The position numbers and the translations under genes are program-made. Shown here in pieces: positions 17,780 through 25,808 of a stretch of DNA of 64,000 nucleotides. The notes below the pieces were generated by a model that worked only from the letters and a program-made list of their open reading frames with translations, was not told where the DNA came from and searched no databases. Origin of the DNA: Dyella acidisoli (GTDB lineage Bacteria > Pseudomonadota > Gammaproteobacteria > Xanthomonadales > Rhodanobacteraceae); assembly GCF_030160295.1 (NCBI RefSeq), contig NZ_BSOB01000062.1, forward strand, positions 26,008-90,007. Reading direction: 5' to 3'. How positions within the stretch are numbered: position 1 is the stretch's first letter; the number at the start of each line of letters is the position of its first letter.

Positions 17780-18332
17780 GTCATTGCCGTGCATCGGCGT
17801 GGTGCTGGCCGGCGGGCTTTCCTCCCGCATGGGACGCGATAAAGCATTGTTGCCATGGAACGGGCATCCGTTGATCGAACATCAGATCGCCGTACTGCAG
17901 GCCACCGGAGTGCGCGAGGTGAAAGTGAGCGGTGATCGTCCCAACTATCACGGTGTCATCGATCCGGTGCCGCAGGCTGGCCCAGTGGGCGGCATCGCCG
18001 GCATCGCGGCGACGTGCGAAGACAGCGAGCTGTTGATCGTTCCGGTCGACATGCCGCAGCTGCAGCCTTCGTTATTGCAGCGCTTGCTCACCGCAGCGAG
18101 CACCAGCGGCTGCGTGCGCTTCACCGATCACGTGCTGCCCATGCGTCTACGGCTGGATTCGCATTGCCGCGACGCGCTAGATGCTCTGCTTGCCGCAAAC
18201 GATAAACGCTACCGCTCCTTGCGCGCACTGCAGGAACGCGTGGGCATACATGAAATCTCCCTGTCTGCTGCCGAAGTCACACAACTGATTGACTGCAATA
18301 CGGAAGAAACCTGGCGGGAGTTGAACACATGA
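17751..18332 (+). CDS. mobA: Molybdenum cofactor guanylyltransferase MobA
   Basis: A 193-aa MobA. It transfers GMP from GTP to Mo-molybdopterin to give the guanine dinucleotide form used by bis-MGD enzymes such as formate dehydrogenase. The N-terminus holds the nucleotide-binding signature GVVLAGGLSSRMGRDKALLP. Other conserved parts are DPVPQAGPVGGIAG and LIVPVDMPQLQPSLL with the metal-binding Asp. The ATG at 17751 has GGAG 6 bases before it and overlaps the moaE end by 29 bases. Its presence fits the FdsA enzyme encoded downstream. Confidence 0.93.
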   Translation: MGTTTITAAKSLPCIGVVLAGGLSSRMGRDKALLPWNGHPLIEHQIAVLQATGVREVKVSGDRPNYHGVIDPVPQAGPVGGIAGIAATCEDSELLIVPVDMPQLQPSLLQRLLTAASTSGCVRFTDHVLPMRLRLDSHCRDALDALLAANDKRYRSLRALQERVGIHEISLSAAEVTQLIDCNTEETWRELNT

Positions 18333-18685
18333 GAGTGCAACTGGAAGGCCAGAGCCTGCGATTGCGCATCGATGAAGGTGAGCTGGCGCGACTGCTGGAT
18401 GGTGATTCGGTAGTCAATCGCACCGATCTGCCCGACGGCCATGTCGAGATGCAGCAAATCAGCCTGACACCTCGCATCGATTGGCGGCGCGAGCAAACCG
18501 TGTGGCATATCTGTTTGCCAGAGGCCGACGTGCGCGCACTGAGTCAACGCTTGCCTTCGCGCGATGGCTTGCAATTCTCACTCTCGACGCCGCACGGCGA
18601 TACGTTGGTGATCGTGTTCGATGTGGATGTGCGCGATAGTGCTCGCAAGCGGTTGCATAAATCCTCGGAAGGAGATGCTTCGTGA
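18329..18685 (+). CDS. Small protein of the molybdenum cluster, DUF7009-like
   Basis: A 118-aa soluble protein of unknown function. The opening MRVQLEGQSLRLRIDEGELA and the strand-turn-strand layout resemble the DUF7009 group, which as I recall it has a similar (M)KIRIKGNSIRLRL-type start; this is a pattern match only. The start overlaps the mobA stop (ATGA), and its own stop overlaps the start of the binding-protein gene, so it sits inside the Moco/molybdate operon. That placement suggests a part in molybdenum handling, which is inference. No metal-binding cluster of residues is apparent. Confidence 0.65.
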   Translation: MRVQLEGQSLRLRIDEGELARLLDGDSVVNRTDLPDGHVEMQQISLTPRIDWRREQTVWHICLPEADVRALSQRLPSRDGLQFSLSTPHGDTLVIVFDVDVRDSARKRLHKSSEGDAS

Positions 18686-19665
18686 TGAAGTCAGCAATGG
18701 TTGCCTTTCTGCGCCGTCGTTCCCGCTTTCGCGGGAATGACGGCAAGGGAAAAGTAGACTTCAAAAGACCCTGCATGGCGTTCTTAGCGCTGGTGTTGAG
18801 CATAATGGGGACGACAGCCTTTGCGCAGACCAACCCCGTGTTGCGCATCGCCTACGCCGGCTCCATGGGCGTAGTCATGGACAACGCTGCCGGTCCCGCT
18901 TTCACCAAAACTCACCAAGCCACTTATCAAGGCATCGGCCAAGGCTCCTACGCATTGGCACGATTGCTTGCCGCGCATCAACTGCAGGCGGATGTGTTCG
19001 TCACCATCACGCCCGGACCCATGGAAGTGCTCAAGCAGGCCGGGTTGGTCATCGGCGCCGTGCCGGTGGCCAGCACACAGATGGTGGTCGTCTACAGTCC
19101 GCATAGCCGCTTTGCCGCCGATTTCGCTGCCGCGTCGCGCGGAGAAAAGAAGTGGTACGAGGTGCTAAGCCAACAAGGCGTGCGCCTGGGTCGCACGGAT
19201 CCGGCGATCGATCCGCAGGGCGCAAACGTGTTGCTGACTCTGCAGTTGGCCGCGGATTACTACCACCAGCCTGATCTGCTGAAAACCATCGCCGGTGCAC
19301 CGCAGAATCCTTCGCAGATCTTCACTGAGCCGTCCTTGATGTCGAGGCTTGAAGCGGGTCAGATCGATGCAGCCATCGGCTATGCAAGCGCTGCGCAATC
19401 GCATCATCTACCGACGATTGCACTGCCCGGCGAGATCAATCTCGGCAATCCGGAGTTGCAGAAGTCGTGGTACGACCGCGCTTCCATTGCGCTGGACAAT
19501 GGCAAGACATTACGCGTGCAGTCGCTGGTGTTCTATGCCGGCGTGCTGATCAATGCACAGCAGCTTCAGCTTGGGCATGATTTCGTGACTTTCCTGCAAG
19601 GGCCGCAAGGACAGGCGCTGTTTCGCGAGCATGGATACAGTGCGCCGCGTGGGAATGGGTTGTGA
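18685..19665 (+). CDS. Molybdate/tungstate-type periplasmic binding protein
   Basis: A 326-aa ABC substrate-binding protein of the ModA/WtpA type. The mature part opens LRIAYAGSMGVVMDNAAGPA, with the Ser pocket residue, and continues ADVFVTITPGPMEVLKQAG, GRTDPAIDPQGANVLLTL, IDAAIGYASAAQSHHLPTIALP and a C-terminal VLINAQQLQLGHDFVTFLQG. It should bind molybdate or tungstate for the permease and ATPase that follow. The ATG at 18685 has GGAAGGAG upstream. The signal region is odd: a REP unit is read in frame (RRRSRFRGNDGKGK, about residues 10-23), ahead of the hydrophobic stretch MAFLALVLSIMGTTAFAQ. A shorter start at 18775 has no Shine-Dalgarno. Confidence 0.85.
   Translation: MKSAMVAFLRRRSRFRGNDGKGKVDFKRPCMAFLALVLSIMGTTAFAQTNPVLRIAYAGSMGVVMDNAAGPAFTKTHQATYQGIGQGSYALARLLAAHQLQADVFVTITPGPMEVLKQAGLVIGAVPVASTQMVVVYSPHSRFAADFAAASRGEKKWYEVLSQQGVRLGRTDPAIDPQGANVLLTLQLAADYYHQPDLLKTIAGAPQNPSQIFTEPSLMSRLEAGQIDAAIGYASAAQSHHLPTIALPGEINLGNPELQKSWYDRASIALDNGKTLRVQSLVFYAGVLINAQQLQLGHDFVTFLQGPQGQALFREHGYSAPRGNGL
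18717..18749. repeat. REP unit inside the binding-protein signal region
   Basis: A single unit, TCCCGCTTTCGCGGGAATGACGGCA in the family consensus (seen at 18721-18745), lies in frame within the N-terminus of the modA-like gene. It encodes SRFRGNDG. Other copies in the window are intergenic, or lie just upstream of start codons. Confidence 0.8.
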
Positions 19666-19698
19666 TTGCGTTGATGCGAAACCTCGCGAAAACATTGC

Positions 19699-19856
19699 AC
19701 CCTCTCCCCTCCGGGGAGAGGGTTGGGGTGAGGGGCCAAGGCTTGCGGAGAACGTCCGCTGTGTACGTGATGGCCACTAAAGTTTCTATCGCATGATCCA
19801 GCATCTGGCGAGGCTGCCCCCTCACCCCAGCCCTCTCCCCGGAGGGGAGAGGGAGT
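19699..19856. repeat. Inverted pair of CCCTCTCCCC/GGGGTGAGGGG repeats
   Basis: CCCTCTCCCCTCCGGGGAGA at 19700 with GGTTGGGGTGAGGGGCCA, and its reversed copy starting CCCCCTCACCCCAGCCC at 19819. Each unit has an internal hairpin. The pair fills the gap between the binding protein and permease genes, so the modA-like and modB genes are split by about 219 bases. Copies recur at 25667, 25769, 27885, 27968, 30898, 39894, 41967 and 42090. Confidence 0.85.
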
Positions 19857-19884
19857 CGTTACGGCAAGCTCGAGAGTTGTACGC

Positions 19885-20652
19885 ATGAGCCATCGTCCAA
19901 TGCGCCTGCCTGCACTTGCCAGCTTCCTGACGCTACTCCTGCTCGCCGCACCCTTCATCGACCTCGCCTTCGTCACCTCATGGCACAGCTTCGGCTTCAC
20001 CGAAGGTGACGGGAGCGCCATCGTCGTATCACTTTGCTACAGCCTGCTCGCGCTGATCCTGATCATCGCGCTGGGCACGCCGCTGGCCTGGTGGCTGGCG
20101 CGTCATCGCGTGCGCGGTTTGTGGCTGGTCGATGCATTGCTGCTACTCGCCCTGCTCACGCCCCCCCTGGCGATGGGTCTGCTGTTGGCTTCCATCTACG
20201 GTCCTTATGGAGCGGCCGGCAGCCTGCTGGAACACGCAGGGTTGGTGCTTACCAATTCCGGCCCTGCATTCGTGCTGGCGCAGTTCTACAGCGCTCTGCC
20301 CTATTACGTGATCGCTGCACGCGCCGCGTTTGAAGGCGTGCCGCGCGAATTGGAACAGATCGCGCTTACGCTCGGTCACTCGCCATGGCGCAGTTTTTTG
20401 CATGTCAGCTTGCCGCTGGCGCGATTGGGGTTGGCAGCCGCCATTGCACTGGCCTGGGTGCGCGCGCTGGGTGAATTCGGCGCAGTGTTGATCGTGGCGT
20501 ATTACCCGCAAGGTATTCCGGTAAAGCTGTGGGTGAACTTGCAGAACATCGGCCTCGGCGCGGTGTATCCGTTGCTGTGGGCATTTTTCCTGATCGCCAT
20601 GCCGCTACCGCTTGTGCTTGGCCTGGCCGCTCGCCGCAGGCACTTGATCTGA
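19885..20652 (+). CDS. Molybdate-type ABC permease (ModB-like)
   Basis: A 255-aa permease with about six membrane segments. The EAA-type coupling loop is in the stretch GVPRELEQIALTLGHSPWRS, followed by FLHVSLPLARLGLAAAIALA and the ModB-like ALGEFGAVLIVAYYPQGIP. It forms the channel of the importer with the ATPase, whose start overlaps its stop (TGATG). The preceding repeat pair separates it from the binding protein gene, but the three proteins belong together by type and order. Confidence 0.88.
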   Translation: MSHRPMRLPALASFLTLLLLAAPFIDLAFVTSWHSFGFTEGDGSAIVVSLCYSLLALILIIALGTPLAWWLARHRVRGLWLVDALLLLALLTPPLAMGLLLASIYGPYGAAGSLLEHAGLVLTNSGPAFVLAQFYSALPYYVIAARAAFEGVPRELEQIALTLGHSPWRSFLHVSLPLARLGLAAAIALAWVRALGEFGAVLIVAYYPQGIPVKLWVNLQNIGLGAVYPLLWAFFLIAMPLPLVLGLAARRRHLI

Positions 20653-21629
20653 TGCGTGTCGATTACCATATCGAGCAGCCTATTGCTTTGCATGCCGCCT
20701 TCGATGTCGAAGGCTTCACGGTATTACTTGGTACTAGCGGTGAAGGCAAATCGCTGTTGTTGCGCGCCATTGCCGGGCTTACACCGGCGCGCGGTGAACC
20801 ATTCGACGGAATGGATGCTCAACACCGTGCCGTAGGCTATTTGCCGCAAGGGTATGCGTTGTTTCCCCACCTCAATGCATGGCAGAACGTGGCGTTTGCA
20901 TTGCGTGGCTCACAGCGGCGAGCACAAGCCATGCAATTGCTGGAGCGCGTGCATATGGCGGAGTTCGCCGAACGCTATCCGGCCACGCTATCGGGCGGAC
21001 AACAGCAACGCGTGGCATTGGCCCGCGCACTGGCGCGCAGACCGCAGTTGCTGCTGCTGGATGAGCCTACTTCGGCGCTCGATCCCGTCACGCGCGACGA
21101 CGTCATCGCCGAATTGATCGGCGAAGTGCACGAGTTCGGCATTCCCGCTTTGGCCGTGAGTCATGACCCACACTTGGCCGCCGTTGCGGACCGGTTGGTG
21201 TTGATGCATGGGCGACGCGTCATCCAGATCGGTTCACCGGCCGAGGTTTATGCGAATCCGGTGAATGGCGCGGCGGCACGATTGCTTGGGCATCGCAATG
21301 TGCATCGCGGGCGGATCGAAGCTGCGAAGCTGGTGTGGCCGGACGGTGGTATGGCCTTTGCCATCGATGGTCGCGTCGGTGCGGATATGAACGTTGATTG
21401 GACCATCGATCCGGAGGCGATTCGCGTGGTGGATGTGCGTGATGGTTTGTCGGACGTCATCGATGCATCGATCGAGGTGCGTCAGGTGATCGGACGTGTT
21501 ACGCAGTTGGGGTTGCGATGCGGGCGTGGGCGACTATGGGTGTCGGTGCCTCAAGATAAGGCGATTCCGGAATCGGTAGCTTTGCAATTACCCGCTGAAG
21601 CAATTCGCTGGTGGGAGAGGGATACGTAG
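20652..21629 (+). CDS. Molybdate-type ABC importer ATPase (ModC-like)
   Basis: A 325-aa ATPase. Walker A is GTSGEGKS (E in place of the more usual S/C), the signature is LSGGQQQRVALARALA, Walker B is LLLLDEPTSALDP and the switch His is AVSHD. After about residue 230 comes a C-terminal regulatory region with a TOBE/MOP-like domain (ASIEVRQVIGRVTQLGLRCG), which in ModC binds oxyanion. The ATG overlaps the modB stop. The stop codon TAG is the first triplet of a GGTTGGGG repeat. Confidence 0.88.
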   Translation: MRVDYHIEQPIALHAAFDVEGFTVLLGTSGEGKSLLLRAIAGLTPARGEPFDGMDAQHRAVGYLPQGYALFPHLNAWQNVAFALRGSQRRAQAMQLLERVHMAEFAERYPATLSGGQQQRVALARALARRPQLLLLDEPTSALDPVTRDDVIAELIGEVHEFGIPALAVSHDPHLAAVADRLVLMHGRRVIQIGSPAEVYANPVNGAAARLLGHRNVHRGRIEAAKLVWPDGGMAFAIDGRVGADMNVDWTIDPEAIRVVDVRDGLSDVIDASIEVRQVIGRVTQLGLRCGRGRLWVSVPQDKAIPESVALQLPAEAIRWWERDT

Positions 21630-21701
21630 GTTGGGGTGCAAACCCCAACATCGCGATGTATGTGTGCATGGCAATGTTGGGGTTTGCACCCCAACCTACA
21701 A
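21626..21701. repeat. Inverted repeat pair GTAGGTTGGGGTGCAAACCCC
   Basis: The plus-strand unit at 21626-21650 (GTAGGTTGGGGTGCAAACCC, then CAACA) is mirrored exactly at 21675-21700. It lies between the convergent modC and fdsD genes, where it may end transcription from both sides. Related units occur at 51812, 57960 and 63030, and a GGTTGGGTTA variant at 45350. Confidence 0.85.
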
Positions 21702-21705
21702 AAGC

Positions 21706-21939
21706 TCATGCACGCAGCTTGCTATCAATCTCCACCAACCGCTCAACCCCTTTCTTTGCCAGCGGCTCCAACCCAGCACCACCCGCCGCCAGATGCGCTG
21801 CAATCTGCTTGCGCATACCCGGCTCCCAGAACCGCTTCAAATGATCGGCCACACCTGCCGCGCCAACCACCTGATCCGGCTCGGAGGCAAAGTAGCGGCC
21901 GATGTCATTGGCCATCGCGACCAGGCGTTCGATATTCAT
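21706..21939 (-). CDS. fdsD: Formate dehydrogenase delta subunit FdsD
   Basis: A 77-aa protein of the FdsD family. Conserved features are the opening NIERLVAMANDIGRYFAS, then VADHLKRFWEPGMRKQI and HLAAGGAGLEPLAKKGVERL. FdsD is needed for an active NAD-linked formate dehydrogenase and is thought to help with cofactor handling and stability of the complex. It is the last gene of the fds block and overlaps fdhD by 4 bases. Confidence 0.9.
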   Translation of the reverse strand: MNIERLVAMANDIGRYFASEPDQVVGAAGVADHLKRFWEPGMRKQIAAHLAAGGAGLEPLAKKGVERLVEIDSKLRA

Positions 21940-22778
21940 GCAGTAGCTCCTGCAGCGTGAAGCAGCCGCTGCGGGTGAGTGTAGACGACGTAACTGCCCG
22001 GTCGCGCAAAACCGACCAGGGTCATACGCGTGCTTTCGGCCAAGTGAATCGCCAGCGCTGTCGGCGCGGAGATCGCGGCCATCAGGGTGATGCCGGCGCT
22101 GGCCGCCTTGGTCACCATTTCATAGCTGGCACGGCTGGTGACGAGCAGAAAACCGCGCTCCGCATCGATGTGTGCCTTGACCATCGCGCCAATCAGTTTG
22201 TCCAGCGCGTTGTGGCGACCGACGTCTTCGCGCACCAGCACGATGGCGCCGTCGACATCGACCCATGCCGCTGCATGTACTGAACCCGTAGCGCTATTCA
22301 CCGGTTGCGCAGCCTGCAGTGATTCGAGCGCACGTTGCAACGCAGGTGCTTCGATACGCAACCCAGTGCCTACGGGTGCGGGATGACGCACCGCGTCTTC
22401 CAGCATGCGCGCACCGCACAGTCCGCAACCGCTGCGGCCGGGCAACAGGCGTTCGCCACCGTTACCAGCGCGCTGCTCGACTTTATCGGAAGCCACCTGC
22501 ATCGCCAGTTCGATGCCTTCCAGGCGCGTGCGCACTTCGACGGTTTGCAAGTCCGCGGGCTTTGCCACCAGACCTTCGCTAAGCGAGAAGCCCAGTGCGA
22601 AATCTTCCAGGTCCAGCGGCGTCACCATCATCACGGCGAAGGGTACGTCGTTGTAAACCATCGCCACAGGCACTTCTTCGGTGATGGCATCGCTGGTGTA
22701 TTCGTGTTCGCCGTGCCGATAGCGGTCGACGCGGCGAGTCACGTAGCCAACGCCCTGATCAGGAAGTTTCGGCTGCAT
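21936..22778 (-). CDS. fdhD: Formate dehydrogenase sulfurtransferase FdhD
   Basis: A 280-aa FdhD. It passes sulfur, received from a cysteine desulfurase, to the molybdenum of bis-MGD before insertion into formate dehydrogenase. The functional CxxC pair is in GRSGCGLCGARML. Also typical are EEVPVAMVYNDVPFAVMM, the FALGFSLSEGLV segment, VREDVGRHNALDKLIGA and LVTSRASYEMVTKAASAGI. The start overlaps the fdsA end by 20 bases, so expression is coupled to the enzyme it matures. Confidence 0.95.
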   Translation of the reverse strand: MQPKLPDQGVGYVTRRVDRYRHGEHEYTSDAITEEVPVAMVYNDVPFAVMMVTPLDLEDFALGFSLSEGLVAKPADLQTVEVRTRLEGIELAMQVASDKVEQRAGNGGERLLPGRSGCGLCGARMLEDAVRHPAPVGTGLRIEAPALQRALESLQAAQPVNSATGSVHAAAWVDVDGAIVLVREDVGRHNALDKLIGAMVKAHIDAERGFLLVTSRASYEMVTKAASAGITLMAAISAPTALAIHLAESTRMTLVGFARPGSYVVYTHPQRLLHAAGATA

Positions 22779-25638
22779 CCAGCAACGCCTTCTGCGCTTG
22801 AGAAAAGGCTTCGTAACGCTTCTGCCAGGCCGATGGCTGGTTGACGCGCGTTACTTGCACCGCTGTCACCTTGTATTCGGGGCAGTTGGTAGCCCAGTCC
22901 GAATTCTCTGTGGTGATGACGTTGGCGCCGGAGCCAGGAAAATGGAAGGTGGTATAGACCACGCCCGGTTGCATGCGCTCGGAAATGCGCGCGCGCAACA
23001 CGGTTTGGCCGGCACGGCTTTCGATGCCGACCCAATCACCCTCATTGATGCCACGCTCCTCCGCATCATGCGGATGGATTTCCAACCGATCCTCCTCATG
23101 CCACGCCACGTTGGCGGTGCGGCGCGTCTGTGCGCCCACGTTGTACTGGCTGAGGATGCGGCCGGTCGTAAGAATCAATGGATGGGTTGCGTTGACCTTT
23201 TCCGAGGTCGGCACGTATTCGGTGAGCATGAAGCGGCCCTTGCCGCGCACGAACTCGTCCACGTGCATCACGGGCGTGCCTTCCGGATGCTGTTCATTGC
23301 ATGGCCACTGGATGGAGCCCAGCTGGTCGATCTTATCGAAGCTCACGCCATGGAACGTGGGTGTGAGCCGCGCGATCTCATCCATGATCTCGGACGGATG
23401 CCGGTAGTTCATGGGATACCCCATGGCATTGGCCAGCAGCTGGGTGACCTCCCAATCCGCATAACCGCTCTTGGGCTCCATTACCTTGCACACGCGCGAA
23501 ATGCGGCGCTCGGCGTTGGTGAAGGTGCCGTCCTTTTCCAGGAACGAACAGCCGGGCAGGAACACGTGCGCGAACTTGGCCGTTTCGTTGAGAAACAGAT
23601 CCTGCACCACCACGCATTCCATCGCCTCCAGTGCGGCGGTGACGTGCTGCGTATTCGGATCGGATTGCGCGATGTCCTCGCCTTCGATGTACAAACCCTT
23701 GAAGCTGCCGTCGATGGCTGCTTCGAACATGTTGGGAATGCGCAGACCCGGTTCGTCGTGCAGATGCACGCCCCAAGCTGCTTCGAACGATGCACGCACG
23801 GTAGCATCACCTACGTGGCGATAACCTGGGAATTCATGCGGGAACGAACCCATGTCACACGAACCCTGCACGTTGTTCTGCCCGCGCAGCGGATTCACGC
23901 CCACGCCTTCGCGGCCGATGTTGCCGGTAGCCATGGCAAGGTTCGCGATGCCCATTACAGCCGTAGAGCCTTGCGAGTGCTCGGTCACGCCCAGGCCGTA
24001 GTAGATGGCCGCGTTGCCACCGGTGGCATACAAGCGTGCTGCGCTACGGATCAGTGCCGCGGGTACACCGGTTTCGGCTTCGGTCGCTTCGGGGCTGTGC
24101 TTCTCCAATGCGACGAATGTGCGCCATTTTTCGAAGGCTTCGGGCTCGCAACGTACAGTGACAAAAGCTTCGTCGACCAGCCCTTCGGTCACGATCACGT
24201 AAGCCAGCGCATTGAGCACGGCCACGTTGGTGCCCGGCTTGAGCTTGAGATGGTAATCGGCCGTGATGTGCGGCGTGCGCACCAGATCGATGCGGCGCGG
24301 ATCGACCACGATCAGCTTGGCACCCGCACGCAGACGACGCTTCATCTGCGAACCGAACACCGGATGCGCGTCGGTGGGATTGGCGCCGATCACCAACACG
24401 ACGTCGGTGTATTCGATGGAATCGAAATCCTGGGTACCGGCCGACTCGCCCATCGTCGCCTTCAGTCCATAACCGGTAGGCGAATGACAGACGCGCGCAC
24501 AGGTATCCACATTGTTGTTGCCGAAGCCAGCGCGAACCAGCTTCTGTACCAGATAGGTTTCTTCGTTCGTGCAGCGTGAGGACGTAATGCCGCCGACGGA
24601 GAACTTGCCATACGTGCCCTGCAGCCGCTTGAACTCGCTGGCGACATGCGCGATCGCCTCGTCCCAGCTCGCGATGCGCCACGGGTCGGTGATCTTCTTG
24701 CGGATCATCGGCGTATTGATGCGATCCGGATGCGTGGCATAGCCGATCGCGAAACGCCCCTTCACACAGGAATGCCCATGATTGGCGTGGCCATCCTTGT
24801 TCGGCACCATGCGCACGATTTCCTCACCCTTCATCTCGGCGCGGAAGCTGCAGCCGACGCCGCAATAGGCGCAGGTAGTGATCACGCTATGTTCGGCCTG
24901 ACCGCGTTCGATCAACGTATTTTCCGACAGCGTGGCGGTGGGGCAAGCCTGCACGCAGGCGCCGCAGGACACGCATTCGGAATCGAGGAAGGCATTGTTC
25001 TGGCTGGCCGATACTTTCGATTCGAAGCCGCGCCCTTGAATGGTGAGCGCAAAGGTACCCTGTACTTCCTCGCAGGCGCGCACGCAGCGCGAGCAGACGA
25101 TGCACTTGGAAGGGTCGAAGGTGAAGTAAGGATTGGATTCGTCCTTAGCCACGAAATGCGGATTGACTTCGCCATCCTTAGTTTTCGCGAAGACATGATT
25201 CTCACCGTCGTAGCCGTAACGCACTTCGCGCAAGCCGACGACGCCCGCCATATCCTGCAGTTCGCAATGACCATTGGCGGGACAGGTCAAGCAATCCAGC
25301 GGGTGATCAGAGATGTACAGCTCCATCACGCCACGACGGATCTCCGCCAGCTTAGTGGTCTGCGTACTGACCTTCATGCCCTCCGTGACCGGCGTGGTGC
25401 ACGAAGCGGGATAACCCTTGCGCCCTTCAATCTCCACCAGGCACAAACGGCAGGAACCGAACGCCTCCAGCATGTCGGTGGCGCACAGCTTCGGGATATT
25501 GATGCCAGCCTGCGAGGCAGCGCGCATCACGGACGTACCTTCCGGCACGCGAATACTGCGGCCATCGATTTCCAGCGTGACGTGCTTGTCCGTTTTGACA
25601 GCGGGCGTACCGCGGTCGATTTCGACGATGGACAGCAT
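22759..25638 (-). CDS. fdsA: NAD-dependent formate dehydrogenase alpha subunit FdsA
   Basis: A 959-aa catalytic subunit that oxidises formate to CO2. Domains in order: a [2Fe-2S] ferredoxin domain (about 16-95; FGSCRLCLVEIEGRKGYPAS), a His/Cys [4Fe-4S] site (DHPLDCLTCPANGHCELQ), two [4Fe-4S] motifs (CIVCSRCVRAC and CVSCGACVQACP), the FDH [4Fe-4S] site (CAYCGVGCSF), then the bis-MGD region. The molybdenum ligand is cysteine, not selenocysteine (CARVCHSPTGYGLK). The C-terminal molybdopterin-binding domain starts about residue 835 (HPLILTTGRILSQYN). It works with FdsB and FdsG in a soluble complex reducing NAD. Confidence 0.95.
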   Translation of the reverse strand: MLSIVEIDRGTPAVKTDKHVTLEIDGRSIRVPEGTSVMRAASQAGINIPKLCATDMLEAFGSCRLCLVEIEGRKGYPASCTTPVTEGMKVSTQTTKLAEIRRGVMELYISDHPLDCLTCPANGHCELQDMAGVVGLREVRYGYDGENHVFAKTKDGEVNPHFVAKDESNPYFTFDPSKCIVCSRCVRACEEVQGTFALTIQGRGFESKVSASQNNAFLDSECVSCGACVQACPTATLSENTLIERGQAEHSVITTCAYCGVGCSFRAEMKGEEIVRMVPNKDGHANHGHSCVKGRFAIGYATHPDRINTPMIRKKITDPWRIASWDEAIAHVASEFKRLQGTYGKFSVGGITSSRCTNEETYLVQKLVRAGFGNNNVDTCARVCHSPTGYGLKATMGESAGTQDFDSIEYTDVVLVIGANPTDAHPVFGSQMKRRLRAGAKLIVVDPRRIDLVRTPHITADYHLKLKPGTNVAVLNALAYVIVTEGLVDEAFVTVRCEPEAFEKWRTFVALEKHSPEATEAETGVPAALIRSAARLYATGGNAAIYYGLGVTEHSQGSTAVMGIANLAMATGNIGREGVGVNPLRGQNNVQGSCDMGSFPHEFPGYRHVGDATVRASFEAAWGVHLHDEPGLRIPNMFEAAIDGSFKGLYIEGEDIAQSDPNTQHVTAALEAMECVVVQDLFLNETAKFAHVFLPGCSFLEKDGTFTNAERRISRVCKVMEPKSGYADWEVTQLLANAMGYPMNYRHPSEIMDEIARLTPTFHGVSFDKIDQLGSIQWPCNEQHPEGTPVMHVDEFVRGKGRFMLTEYVPTSEKVNATHPLILTTGRILSQYNVGAQTRRTANVAWHEEDRLEIHPHDAEERGINEGDWVGIESRAGQTVLRARISERMQPGVVYTTFHFPGSGANVITTENSDWATNCPEYKVTAVQVTRVNQPSAWQKRYEAFSQAQKALLDAAETS

Positions 25639-25666
25639 GATGAAGCTACCTCCTCAGCGAGACGTA

Positions 25667-25808
25667 GCCCCTCCCCCCTTCGGGGAGAGGGGTTGGGGTG
25701 AGGGGCCAAGGCTTGCCGGAAACACCAACCAAGCAGCTGCCCACACCTACAGAACCTTGCGGCAAGATTTTCCCCTCACCCTACCCTCTCCCCAAAGGGG
25801 AGAGGGTT
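25667..25808. repeat. Inverted pair of CCCTCTCCCC/GGGGTGAGGGG repeats
   Basis: One copy at 25667-25711 (CCCTTCGGGGAGAGGGGTTG, then GGGTGAGGGGCCA) and a reversed copy at 25769-25808. They fill the space between fdsB and fdsA. The second copy overlaps the end of fdsB and supplies its last ten codons and stop. Confidence 0.85.

Noticed and set aside
24478..24500. Selenocysteine-type formate dehydrogenase
   Set aside because: The codon at the molybdenum-ligand position is cysteine (CARVCHSPT), not an in-frame TGA.
22798..24579. 593-codon antisense frame inside fdsA
   Set aside because: The opposite strand encodes an unmistakable FdsA with all cluster motifs; the antisense product is His/Arg-rich and matches nothing.
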